A stretch of DNA of 8,072 nt from Oscillospiraceae bacterium (GCA_009776345.1 WRLS01000096.1:1-8072), one strand, 5' to 3'; shown: positions 1 through 5,791, counted from the stretch's first letter. The notes: a model not told the origin generated them from the letters alone. Numbers and translations: made by a program.

Positions 1-188
1 ATCCAATACCCCCCATATTCCCCCCGGTTCCGCGCCCGATGCGCGGGTTAAGGAAACCTTCGGCGAAATGAATTCGCCTTCGGGGAATTACGAACACTGT
101 AATTTTTTGCTTTGTCTACAGTCTGAACAGGATACCTTAATCGGCATCCTGTTTGGTATGAAACAGCTATGCTTGCATAATACTGCGG
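1..188. other. Non-coding, hairpin-rich region downstream of khpA
   Basis: No convincing gene is visible on either strand. In many Bacillota rimM, trmD and rplS follow khpA, but no rimM start is seen here, so they may lie beyond the window or elsewhere. Three inverted repeats can be read: 62-67 with 73-78 (GGCGAA/TTCGCC, 5-nt loop); 96-101 with 117-122 (ACTGTA/TACAGT, 15-nt loop); and 126-133 with 146-153 (AACAGGAT/ATCCTGTT, 12-nt loop). A fourth, competing fold at 71-89 has a TTCG tetraloop. None is followed by a clean run of T on the minus strand, so I do not call a terminator. A short plus-strand reading frame at 68-262 overlaps khpA antisense and has no ribosome binding site. Confidence 0.5.
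126..153. repeat. Perfect 8-bp inverted repeat with 12-nt loop
   Basis: AACAGGAT at 126-133 is the exact reverse complement of ATCCTGTT at 146-153. It lies 36 nt downstream of the khpA stop codon, so it would be transcribed in the 3' tail of the ylxM-ffh-rpsP-khpA message. No T-tract follows on either strand. An RNA-processing or stabilising hairpin is possible but unproven. Confidence 0.45.
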
Positions 189-422
189 TCAGTCAATCTC
201 CACGATGGCCCTTTCACCCGTGCGCGTGGAGGCGGCGCGCACCACAGTACGTATTGCCTTGACAATGCGCCCCTGCTTGCCGATCACACGCCCCATGTCC
301 TCGGCCGCTACTTTAACATGATAGACAACAACGCCTTCCGCGCCGGGCCCTTCCTTTGTAACGCCGACGCTGTCCTTGTTATCAACAAGCCCCTTTACAA
401 TAGTAACAATCAGTTCTTCCAT
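189..422 (-). CDS. khpA: KhpA, KH-domain RNA-binding protein
   Basis: This small cytoplasmic RNA-binding protein has 77 residues, the usual size for the family. It is a single type-II KH domain. The motif VIGKQGRIVKAIR, with the GKQG loop at residues 48-51, is the RNA-backbone-binding GxxG signature; a beta strand (VVVYHVKV, about 31-38) precedes it and a final strand (AIVEI) closes the fold. In other Bacillota KhpA pairs with KhpB/Jag and affects cell length, division and sRNA or mRNA binding; the partner gene is not in this window. The ATG at 422 is preceded by AAAAGGAAG at a workable distance. The gene starts 16 nt after the rpsP stop, which is its common position, so the two are almost certainly co-transcribed. 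Confidence 0.93.
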   Translation of the reverse strand: MEELIVTIVKGLVDNKDSVGVTKEGPGAEGVVVYHVKVAAEDMGRVIGKQGRIVKAIRTVVRAASTRTGERAIVEID

Positions 423-438
423 AATGAGCCGCTTCCTT

Positions 439-681
439 TTAGATGATATTGTTTTTCTTTAACAGGACGCGCACTGTGTCCGTAGGCTGCGCGCCGTTAG
501 CGAGCCATCTTTTAACCTTTTCGCCGTCAATTTTTACCACTGACGGTTCCTTGGTGGGGTCGTAGTAGCCGACCTCCTCAATAAACCTGCCGTCGCGGGG
601 ATACCGTGAATCGGCTACGACGACGCGGTAGAAAGGGGCTTTTTTAGCGCCCATCCTGCGCAATCTGATTTTCACTGCCAT
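439..681 (-). CDS. rpsP: 30S ribosomal protein S16
   Basis: S16 is a structural protein of the small ribosomal subunit that binds 16S rRNA and helps assembly of the 5' domain. The product is 80 residues, typical for bacterial S16. The N-terminus MAVKIRLRRMGAKKAPFYR and the following VVVADSRYPRDGRFIEEVGYYDP block are hallmark S16 sequence, and the conserved WLANGAQPTDTVRVLLKK segment forms the C-terminal part. The frame is open further upstream, to 807, but the ATG at 681 is the right start. It matches the family N-terminus and is preceded by a strong GGGAGGTG site (691-698) about 9 nt away. An earlier start would also overlap ffh. It lies 106 nt after ffh and 16 nt before khpA. Confidence 0.97.
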   Translation of the reverse strand: MAVKIRLRRMGAKKAPFYRVVVADSRYPRDGRFIEEVGYYDPTKEPSVVKIDGEKVKRWLANGAQPTDTVRVLLKKNNII

Positions 682-787
682 GCTTTTTGTCACCTCCCGG
701 AAAATAGAAATAAGAAAATGGAAATTAGTAAAGCGATGTATATTCAGCCGGTGGCAGGGTTTTTTCAATACCGGCGAACATCCGATT

Positions 788-2155
788 TTACATATCCAAA
801 CCTTCAAAGCCTCTCATCATATCGCGCATTTGGCTGTTCATGCGGCCGCGCCTGCCTTTTTTGCCTGTCCTGCCCATTTGCTTGAACATTTTCTGCATTT
901 GCGTAAACTGCTTTAAAAGGCGGTTGACGTCCTCTACCCTTGTCCCCGAACCTGCGGCTATGCGCTTTTTGCGGCTTGGGTTTATGATGTCGGGTTTTTG
1001 CCGTTCCCTAACGGTCATCGAGCTTATTATTGCGTCCATCTGCATCAGCTGCTTTTCGCCGTGGGCAGTGTCCTCCTCGCTTATTTTCGCGCCCCCGGGA
1101 AGCATCCCGATGATCGAAGAAAGCGGGCCCATTTTTCTAAGCTGCCCCATTTGGTCGCGCAGGTCCTCTAAATCGAATTTATTGGTACCGAGCTTTTGCG
1201 CCATGCGCACGGCTTCTTTTTCGTCAAACTCGGTCTGCGCCTTTTCTATGAGCGTCAGCACGTCCCCCATACCCAAAATACGGGACGCCATGCGCTCCGG
1301 GTGGAAAGGCTCCAGCGCGTCTAATTTTTCGCCCATGCCCGCAAATTTGATCGGCTTGCCGGTGACAGCTTTTACTGAGAGCGCCGCGCCGCCGCGGCTG
1401 TCGCCGTCCAGCTTTGTGAGGATTACCCCATCTATGCCAATATCATCGTTGAAGCTTTTTGCGGCGTTTACCGCGTCCTGCCCGGTCATTGCGTCTACAA
1501 CCAGCAGGGTTTCGTCAGGCGGCGCCGCTTCCTTGATGCGCTTCAGCTCATCCATTAGCGCCTCGTCAATATGAAGCCGCCCCGCTGTGTCGATCAAAAC
1601 AGGGTCGTAGCCGTAATCCCGCGCGTGAAGAAGGCTTTTCCGTGCGATTTCGGCAGGATCTTCTTTCCCCATCTCAAAGACGGGGGCGTCTACTTGACCG
1701 CCCACGATTTTCAGCTGGTCAATGGCGGCAGGGCGGTAAATATCGCAGGCAACGAGCAGCGGCCTTCGTCCCGCTTTTTTAAAATATCCGGCGAGCTTTG
1801 CGGCGTGTGTGGTCTTGCCGGAGCCCTGCAAACCGCACAGCATCACAACAGTCGGCGGCCTTGATGAAAAACGTATGCCCTCCGCCTCCTGCCCCATGAG
1901 CGCGGTCAGCTCCTCGCTTACGATTTTGATAATCTGCTGTGCCGGTGTAAGGCTTTCCATCACCTGCGCGCCTATTGCCCGCTCCGTTACGCCCGCGATG
2001 AATTCTTTAGCCACCTTGAAGCTTACATCCGCTTCCAAAAGTGCAAGGCGGACCTCCCGCATTGCTTCTTTCACGTCAGCCTCAGAAACTTTTCCCTTCG
2101 AGCGCAGCTTCTTAAATGCAAGCTCCAGCTTTTGGCTAAGCCCCTCGAACGCCAT
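788..2155 (-). CDS. ffh: Signal recognition particle protein Ffh (SRP54)
   Basis: Ffh is the GTPase subunit of the signal recognition particle. With 4.5S/scRNA it binds signal peptides emerging from the ribosome and delivers the complex to the receptor FtsY at the membrane. The 455 residues show the full NG-M architecture. The helical N domain covers about 1-95. The GTPase domain has the P-loop GLQGSGKTT at 108-116, DTAGR at 189-193 and TKLDGDSRGG at 247-256. The methionine-rich M domain runs from about 325, with the RNA-binding SRKKRIAAGSGT at 394-405 and a basic, Met-rich tail (KKGRRGRMNSQMRDMMRGF). No key motif is missing and the length is normal. The ATG at 2155 is preceded by AAGGGGGA, only 15 nt after the ylxM stop, so translation is probably coupled. 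Confidence 0.98.
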   Translation of the reverse strand: MAFEGLSQKLELAFKKLRSKGKVSEADVKEAMREVRLALLEADVSFKVAKEFIAGVTERAIGAQVMESLTPAQQIIKIVSEELTALMGQEAEGIRFSSRPPTVVMLCGLQGSGKTTHAAKLAGYFKKAGRRPLLVACDIYRPAAIDQLKIVGGQVDAPVFEMGKEDPAEIARKSLLHARDYGYDPVLIDTAGRLHIDEALMDELKRIKEAAPPDETLLVVDAMTGQDAVNAAKSFNDDIGIDGVILTKLDGDSRGGAALSVKAVTGKPIKFAGMGEKLDALEPFHPERMASRILGMGDVLTLIEKAQTEFDEKEAVRMAQKLGTNKFDLEDLRDQMGQLRKMGPLSSIIGMLPGGAKISEEDTAHGEKQLMQMDAIISSMTVRERQKPDIINPSRKKRIAAGSGTRVEDVNRLLKQFTQMQKMFKQMGRTGKKGRRGRMNSQMRDMMRGFEGLDM

Positions 2156-2170
2156 GCCGGTCCCCCTTCG

Positions 2171-2530
2171 TCAATCGCCCAGCTTCCCCGCGATTTCGAT
2201 TATTTGCTGTGCTTTTCTGATAAAATCCTTCTGGAGGGACATCCCCCCAAGCTCGCCCGCTATAGCGGCGATTTCCTCCAGGCCCTTTTTTATTTCTAAA
2301 AAGCGCGCCCACAGCCCCAGCTTTTCCTCATACTCAAGCAGCTGGTTTTCCGCGCGCTTCACGGCGTCCCGCACGCCCTGGCGCGTAATGCCGCTGTGTT
2401 CGGCGATCTCAGCAAGGGACAGGTCCTCGTTATAATACAGCTCAACTGCCTCCCGTTGTTTTTCAGTCAGCATTTCACCGTAAAAATCCAACAGGACAGA
2501 GATGCGCAAATCCTTCTCAACGCCCGCCAT
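2171..2530 (-). CDS. ylxM: YlxM/p13-family helix-turn-helix protein, SRP-associated
   Basis: This 119-residue protein belongs to the YlxM/p13 (UPF0122) family, small proteins almost always encoded directly upstream of ffh. Residues about 20-62 form a sigma-70 region-4-like helix-turn-helix: LTEKQREAVELYYNEDLSLAEIAEHSGITRQGVRDAVKRAE contains the two helices and the turn. The C-terminal half (about 63-119) is predicted helical and charged. In streptococci the homologue has been reported to bind SRP components and modulate their GTPase activity rather than act as a conventional transcription factor; that role is family knowledge, not seen here. The ATG at 2530 has a GGGGGCGAG site upstream. It is the first gene of the operon. 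In many Clostridia ftsY precedes ylxM; here that position is occupied by the brnT island on the other strand. Confidence 0.93.
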   Translation of the reverse strand: MAGVEKDLRISVLLDFYGEMLTEKQREAVELYYNEDLSLAEIAEHSGITRQGVRDAVKRAENQLLEYEEKLGLWARFLEIKKGLEEIAAIAGELGGMSLQKDFIRKAQQIIEIAGKLGD

Positions 2531-2551
2531 GATACTCGCCCCCTGCCCATA

Positions 2552-2574
2552 GTGTAAAGTTTTTTTCTTTACAC
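2552..2574. promoter_or_regulatory. Perfect palindrome in the 5' leader of the ylxM-ffh operon
   Basis: GTGTAAAG at 2552-2559 and CTTTACAC at 2567-2574 are exact reverse complements, separated by a run of seven T. The palindrome begins a few bases downstream of the expected transcription start (about 2577) and ends 21 nt before the ylxM ATG. It could be an operator for a dimeric repressor or, in the RNA, an 8-bp AU-rich hairpin with an A7 loop. The same half-site recurs as TTTACAC at 2628-2634, upstream of the -35 box, which favours the protein-binding reading. Confidence 0.5.
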
Positions 2575-2583
2575 AGCTTACAT

Positions 2584-2612
2584 ATTATATCCTATCCGGC
2601 AGTCTTTGTCAA
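2584..2612 (-). promoter_or_regulatory. Consensus sigma-A promoter of ylxM-ffh-rpsP-khpA
   Basis: On the minus strand TTGACA (2612-2607) and TATAAT (2589-2584) are separated by exactly 17 nt, a perfect match to the housekeeping consensus. Transcription should start near 2577, giving a leader of roughly 47 nt before ylxM. Such a strong promoter fits an operon that includes rpsP and ffh. Confidence 0.88.
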
Positions 2613-2666
2613 TAGCGCGCGGAAAATTTTACACGTTAATCTATCTAAAAGCAGGAGAAGCTGTGT

Positions 2667-2744
2667 ATGAGGGGCGGCCCTTTTCTGCCCCCCGATCTTA
2701 AAAAGACTATTCTTTGCTACGGCGGCGACGTTGATCTTGCATAA
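2667..2744 (+). CDS. Possible 25-aa small ORF ahead of brnT
   Basis: An ATG at 2667 opens a 25-codon frame ending with TAA at 2742-2744. Its main support is an AGGAGA ribosome binding site at 2653-2658 with an ideal 8-nt spacing. The translation (MRGGPFLPPDLKKTILCYGG... ending DVDLA) contains a plausible amphipathic stretch LKKTILCYGGDVDL but no family I recognise. It could be a genuine small protein, a leader peptide for the toxin genes 60 nt downstream, or the remnant of a larger gene lost when the island inserted. No clear plus-strand promoter is seen upstream, so support is limited. Confidence 0.3.
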   Translation: MRGGPFLPPDLKKTILCYGGDVDLA

Positions 2745-2771
2745 ATAATAGTGGAATTACGCGCGGGCATG

Positions 2772-2780
2772 TGGTATAAT
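2772..2780 (+). promoter_or_regulatory. Extended -10 promoter for the brnT pair
   Basis: TGG-TATAAT is a perfect -10 hexamer with the TGN extension. The -35 region at 17-nt spacing (2752-2757, TGGAAT) is poor, as is usual for extended -10 promoters. Transcription would start near A2787, leaving an 18-nt leader that just contains the AAAGGTGG ribosome binding site. This supports the GTG at 2805, rather than the one at 2751, as the toxin start. Confidence 0.6.
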
Positions 2781-2804
2781 GGTGTTAGAAAGGTGGGTGG
2801 TTAC

Positions 2805-3104
2805 GTGCTTGAGGTTGAGGGATTGTATTTTGACTGGGACACAGAAAAGAACTTATCCAATATCGAAAAGCATGGTGTGCCGTTCAAAGAAGCCGCTACC
2901 GTCTTTCGGGATAACGCTGCTATAATATTAGATGATACAGAGCATTCTGAAACAGAGGAACGGTTTAATATTATTGGCTTTAGCGGTAATCTGCGTTTGC
3001 TGATAGTGTGCCATTGCTACAGGGATGATGATTCTGTAATCCGTATAATATCAGCGCGAAAAACTACCAGGCAAGAACAAATCCGGTATAGGGGGTCTTT
3101 ATGA
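2805..3104 (+). CDS. brnT: BrnT-family type II toxin
   Basis: The product is a 99-residue BrnT-type toxin, a RelE-fold ribonuclease that stops translation when freed from its antitoxin. The family pattern is clear. FDWDTEKNLSNIEKHGVPF at 9-27, followed by KEAATVFRD, matches the conserved FxWDxxKNxxNxxKHGVxFEEAxxVF block. EHSETEERFNIIG at 46-58 matches the central D/EHSxxEERFxxIG segment. RIISARKTTRQEQIRY at 80-95 is the conserved C-terminal basic block. The frame is open from 2751, but the GTG at 2805 has an AAAGGTGG site about 8 nt upstream and gives the family's normal N-terminus. The stop overlaps the next gene's start by 4 nt (ATGA). Its codons look more AT-rich than the flanking housekeeping genes, suggesting acquisition. 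Toxic activity is inferred from the family. Confidence 0.9.
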   Translation: MLEVEGLYFDWDTEKNLSNIEKHGVPFKEAATVFRDNAAIILDDTEHSETEERFNIIGFSGNLRLLIVCHCYRDDDSVIRIISARKTTRQEQIRYRGSL

Positions 3105-3343
3105 TGGTTGAGAGAATAAATACAGTCGACATTCCCGAAATAACTGATTTTTCTTCGGCGCGCCCTAACCCCTACGCTGAAAAAATCAAAAAGCACGGCT
3201 ATTCGATAACGATACGCTACAGCCCTGCCGATGTAGAACGGATGACACAGGCGGCCTTAGAAAAAGCTAAGAGCCTTGATATTCTTGAATTAGATTCTGA
3301 GGAAATAAAGGCGCTTGAGCGGTACAAGAAAGCAAATCAATAA
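3101..3343 (+). CDS. Putative antitoxin partner of BrnT, atypical BrnA-like
   Basis: This 80-residue protein is very probably the antitoxin by position: its ATG overlaps the brnT stop (ATGA), giving translational coupling, and AGGGGG at 3090-3095 supplies the ribosome binding site. A second ATG at 3104 is equally possible. The N-terminal IPEITDFSSARPNPYAEKIKKHG resembles the entry segment I know from BrnA/CopG-like antitoxins (DFSxAxxNPYxxxxKK). Next comes one strand-helix unit (YSITIRYSPADVERMTQAALEKA, about 34-56), where a ribbon-helix-helix would begin. The remainder, LDILELDSEEIKALERYKKANQ, is acidic then basic and does not look like the second helix of a normal ribbon-helix-helix. It may therefore neutralise BrnT without the usual DNA-binding mode, or contain a diverged form of it. 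Confidence 0.65.
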   Translation: MMVERINTVDIPEITDFSSARPNPYAEKIKKHGYSITIRYSPADVERMTQAALEKAKSLDILELDSEEIKALERYKKANQ

Positions 3344-3511
3344 TAGCGGGTGGTATGTTCTTTCACTAAAGAGAACAGAACCGCGCATGACTTAGCCGGA
3401 CAGGAATATATACCGCAAGCTACAAGCCTTGAGCCGAAAAAATATGCTCCCATTGCTACTGCTGTCATTCCGATTGATGATATTTACATCACAATAATAA
3501 TAAACTTAACA
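3344..3511. other. Gap between the toxin-antitoxin pair and yugP
   Basis: This AT-rich stretch holds no gene I can support. A plus-strand frame from a GTG at 3350 encodes 60 residues, but its end runs antisense into yugP (the proline run mirrors the arginine codons of that gene), and its GGGTGG lies directly against the start. A minus-strand 43-codon frame (3337-3468) also lacks a ribosome binding site. No strong terminator is visible for either the brnT pair or yugP, although a weak 5-bp hairpin (GTTCT/AGAAC) lies near 3357-3376. Confidence 0.4.
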
Positions 3512-4207
3512 TTACCTCCTCCGCCTCCCTGAGATCATCAGCAGGCGTAAAAGCTGCGCAAGGGAAACGGCAAGCGCGGCTACATAAGTCATCGCGGCGG
3601 CGGACAGTACTTTTTTTGCGGCGGGTATTTCGCTTTCATCAAGCAAAGCGGCTTCATCAAGCGCCGTGATCGCGCGGCGGGACGCGTTGAATTCCACGGG
3701 CAAGGTAATAAGCTGGAACAATACCACTGTCCCGAACAGCAGTATGCCTATGTTAATCAGCCCGCCTAAATTCATCAGCATCCCGATCAGGACCAAGGGC
3801 ATTGAAAGCGTGGAGCCGAATTTCGTCACACCGATAATCGCGGAACGGATTTTTATCGGCGTGTAGCTGTCGGCGTGCTGTACGGCGTGCCCCGCCTCAT
3901 GGGCGGCGACCCCGACAGCCGCAACGCTGGTCGAGCTGTAAACGCTGTCAGAAAGCCTTATTGTGTTGCTCCTCGGGTCGAAATGGTCAGTTAAATTTCC
4001 GCGCACGCGCTCAATGGAAACATCGTAAACCCCCGCACGGCGCAGGACCTCCTCGGCGGCGGCGGCACCGGTCAGGCCGCGCCTTGTCAGCATTTGTGAG
4101 TATTTGCGGAACCTTGAGCTTACCGAGCCCTGCGCCCACATTGCTAAAATCAGCGCGGGCATCACCAAAACCAGGTAAGTGATATCAAACGGGCTGTATA
4201 GTGACAA
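3512..4207 (-). CDS. yugP: YugP-like membrane zinc metallopeptidase
   Basis: This is an integral membrane protein of the Zn_peptidase_2 (YugP) family, about 231 residues, normal for the family. The catalytic HEAGH within VAAHEAGHAVQHADSY is an HExxH zinc site, followed by the family's later block LITLPVEFNASRRA. An N-terminal span (about ITYLVLVMPALILAMWAQ) and two or three more hydrophobic segments (around the LVLIGMLMNLGGLINIGILLFGTVVLFQL region and the C-terminal AAAMTYVAALAVSLAQLLRLLMI) anchor it. Its substrate is unknown. I chose the TTG at 4207, which has AAAGGA about 8 nt upstream. The ATG at 4216 is three codons earlier but abuts that same site; the frame is open to 4294. The C-terminus ends in GRRRR, encoded by AGG/CGG codons. 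Confidence 0.88.
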   Translation of the reverse strand: MSLYSPFDITYLVLVMPALILAMWAQGSVSSRFRKYSQMLTRRGLTGAAAAEEVLRRAGVYDVSIERVRGNLTDHFDPRSNTIRLSDSVYSSTSVAAVGVAAHEAGHAVQHADSYTPIKIRSAIIGVTKFGSTLSMPLVLIGMLMNLGGLINIGILLFGTVVLFQLITLPVEFNASRRAITALDEAALLDESEIPAAKKVLSAAAMTYVAALAVSLAQLLRLLMISGRRRR

Positions 4208-4241
4208 CTGTATCATCCTTTCCGGCTGGAATATTAAGATT

Positions 4242-4270
4242 AGTCTATTGTTTTTTCGCCGGATTGTCAA
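4242..4270 (-). promoter_or_regulatory. Promoter of yugP
   Basis: On the minus strand TTGACA (4270-4265) is a perfect -35 box, followed after 17 nt by TAGACT (4247-4242), which matches four of six consensus bases. Transcription would begin near 4235, about 28 nt upstream of the TTG start. The -35 box directly abuts the T-tract of the RidA-operon terminator, so yugP is insulated from the upstream genes. Confidence 0.7.
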
Positions 4271-4310
4271 GGAAAATAAAAGCCCCCGCCGCAATAAAGG
4301 GCAGGGGCTT
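4271..4310 (-). terminator. Rho-independent terminator of the RidA operon
   Basis: Reading the minus strand, the arm at 4310-4300 (AAGCCCCTGCC) pairs with 4290-4280 (GGCGGGGGCTT) in an 11-bp stem with one G-T pair and a 9-nt loop. It is followed by TTTATTTTCC. It lies 26 nt after the last RidA stop codon. The opposite strand lacks a comparable T-run. Confidence 0.9.
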
Positions 4311-4335
4311 ATATAAATCCGGCCGCATACAATTA

Positions 4336-4794
4336 TTATTCTTTTACCGCCAATATGACCTCAAGCTCCGCCGAAGTGTTGCCGACGGGCAGGTTGCGAG
4401 AGCCGAGCAATGTTCGCGTGCAGATGCCCTTGTCCCCGAATACCGCGCCGAATACATCGGAGAAGCCGTCCGCCATTTTATCCAGGTCATGGAAGCTGTC
4501 ATCCACCGTTAAGTGGCCGTAAACTCTAAGCACCTGGTCAACCTTGTCCAGGTCGCCTAGATATTTTTTGATCATGCCGAGCTGAATGAGGGCGATGCGC
4601 TGACAGGCAAGGTAGCCGTCCTCAAATGTACGCTCGCTGCCCACCAGGCCCTGCCTGTAATTGCCGCAGCCTGAACCGGAGGTAAACAGGAGATTGTCTA
4701 CGCGGCGCACGCTCATAAGCCCGTCGCGCCCGAAAAGCTCTTCGTTGATACCGAGTTCATAGGCTTTCTTTTCCAACCGTTCGTTTGCACCCAT
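4336..4794 (-). CDS. RidA/YjgF-family protein, third gene of the triplet
   Basis: The 152-residue product belongs to the longer (about 150 aa) branch of the RidA/YjgF family. Canonical RidA is a cytoplasmic trimer that hydrolyses reactive enamine/imine intermediates from amino-acid metabolism. Visible family features are the LLFTSGSG strand (35-42), GDLDKVDQVLRVYGHL (80-95), MADGFSDVFGAVFG (107-120) and CTRTLLG, with Arg127 at the substrate-carboxylate position. The C-terminal SAELEVIL keeps a glutamate at the place of the E. coli RidA catalytic-site Glu, unlike its two neighbours. It differs most from the other two and lacks the HAR that precedes the conserved Arg in them (CTR instead). The ATG at 4794 has GGGGGTAGG upstream, overlapping the stop codon of the preceding gene 13 nt away. 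The exact substrate cannot be predicted. Confidence 0.87.
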   Translation of the reverse strand: MGANERLEKKAYELGINEELFGRDGLMSVRRVDNLLFTSGSGCGNYRQGLVGSERTFEDGYLACQRIALIQLGMIKKYLGDLDKVDQVLRVYGHLTVDDSFHDLDKMADGFSDVFGAVFGDKGICTRTLLGSRNLPVGNTSAELEVILAVKE

Positions 4795-4807
4795 GCTATC
4801 CTACCCC

Positions 4808-5284
4808 CTAATTCTTTATTTTGATAATCGCGTCGCAGATGATAGGTACGTTATTGTTAAGGCCCGTCGCGCCGAAATCGGTACGGGCGTGCATACCCCT
4901 CTCGCCGAACATTTCCGTCATGACATCGGTAAAGCCGTCCGCGACCTCGGGAAGGTCGGAAAAACCGTCCGCCGTGTTTACCAGCGCCATACATTTGATA
5001 AAATAATCCACGCGGTTAAGGTCGCCCAAAACTGCTTTGATATAGTCCAGCATATTCAGCGCCACAAGCCTTGCCGCCTTATAGCCTTCCTCTTTTGTAT
5101 ATTCGCGCCCGAGCCTTCCGACAAACGCCGGCTTGCCGTCGCAGCCTGTCGGCTCCAAGCCGCCGATAAACAGCAGGTCATCGTACACAATGTATTTTAC
5201 CGAGCCTTGGCCGGTTTTCAGCTTGCTGTCTTCGCCGGCTATCTGCAGCCCGATCCTTTCAAGGTTTTTTTCTACTACGCTCAA
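4808..5284 (-). CDS. RidA/YjgF-family protein, second gene of the triplet
   Basis: This 158-residue RidA-family paralogue has the recognisable core: DLLFIGGLEP (36-45), EEGYKAARLVALNMLDYIK (66-83), GDLNRVDYFIKCMALVN (87-103), EVADGFTDVMTEMFGERGMHART (113-135) and VPIICDAIIKI at the end. Arg134 occupies the conserved carboxylate-binding position. The residue corresponding to the usual C-terminal Glu is Asp151, as in the first gene of the cluster. An N-terminal helix (VVEKNLERIGLQI) replaces the short start of classical RidA, as in the 150-aa branch. The start is a TTG at 5284 with an excellent GGGAGGT site 7-8 nt upstream; no ATG competes. It lies 39 nt after the first gene and 13 nt before the third. 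Confidence 0.87.
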   Translation of the reverse strand: MSVVEKNLERIGLQIAGEDSKLKTGQGSVKYIVYDDLLFIGGLEPTGCDGKPAFVGRLGREYTKEEGYKAARLVALNMLDYIKAVLGDLNRVDYFIKCMALVNTADGFSDLPEVADGFTDVMTEMFGERGMHARTDFGATGLNNNVPIICDAIIKIKN

Positions 5285-5323
5285 TGATAAAACCTCCCTT
5301 TTGTAATAGATGCAGCATAAACG

Positions 5324-5791
5324 CTAGTCTTTGAGCTTCAGCACCATATCGACTATGACAGGCACGTTGCGGGGCTGTGTCCCGCAACCCATAGCGGCAC
5401 GGGCATGGCGGCCCCTTTGCCCGAATGTCATTGTTATCACATCGGAAAACCCGTTTGCCTGTGCGGGCATATCATAAAACTTTCCGCCGCTGTTGAAGAT
5501 TACCAGGCCCTTTACGAAATAATCAATCTCATCCAAGTCGCCGATGGCATCCTTTATTGTCGCCAGCATACGCACTGCGGTAAGCCTGCCCGCCTCGTAC
5601 CCCTGTTCGGGCGTCAAGTCAACACCGACAGTGCCCTGCATCAGCGGCTTGTCCCCCATATCAAACGGACCATGCCCCGAAATAAAAAGCAGGTTCTTGT
5701 ACTTCCTGCAAGCGAGAGTGCCCTTGCCGGTACGGTCGATTGCGTCAATTTTAATGCCCATCGACGCCAGTTTTTGCTCTGCGGTTCCCAA
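5324..5791 (-). CDS. RidA/YjgF-family protein, first gene of the triplet
   Basis: This 155-residue RidA-family protein is the promoter-proximal member of the triplet. Core signatures are NLLFISGHGPF (33-43), TPEQGYEAGRLTAVRMLATIK (60-80), GDLDEIDYFVKGLVIFN (84-100), ANGFSDVITMTFGQRGRHARAAMG (112-135) and NVPVIVDMVLKLKD at the C-terminus. Arg131 is the conserved carboxylate-binding arginine; Asp148 replaces the usual Glu. It shares the block F-x-D-V plus FGxRGxHAR with the second gene and looks closer to it than to the third. The TTG start at 5791 has AAGGGGG (5800-5806) at 8-nt spacing. The role is presumably imine/enamine deamination or a related reaction; older database names such as endoribonuclease L-PSP should not be taken literally. 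Confidence 0.87.
   Translation of the reverse strand: MGTAEQKLASMGIKIDAIDRTGKGTLACRKYKNLLFISGHGPFDMGDKPLMQGTVGVDLTPEQGYEAGRLTAVRMLATIKDAIGDLDEIDYFVKGLVIFNSGGKFYDMPAQANGFSDVITMTFGQRGRHARAAMGCGTQPRNVPVIVDMVLKLKD

Noticed and set aside
743..778. Hairpin in the ffh-rpsP gap (GCCGGT/ACCGGC)
   Set aside because: It has a 17-nt loop and no following T-tract on the minus strand, so it is not a credible terminator; the TTGAAA and TATACA nearby are spaced 20 nt apart, too far for a good promoter.
840..2435. Long plus-strand open frames opposite ffh and ylxM (840-1574, 1571-1864, 1809-2435)
   Set aside because: They are antisense shadows of strongly conserved genes, with low-complexity Ser/Ala-rich translations and no ribosome binding sites.
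3350..3532. 60-aa plus-strand frame after the antitoxin
   Set aside because: GTG start with the GGGTGG directly against it, no recognisable domain, and its proline-run end is the complement of the yugP arginine codons.
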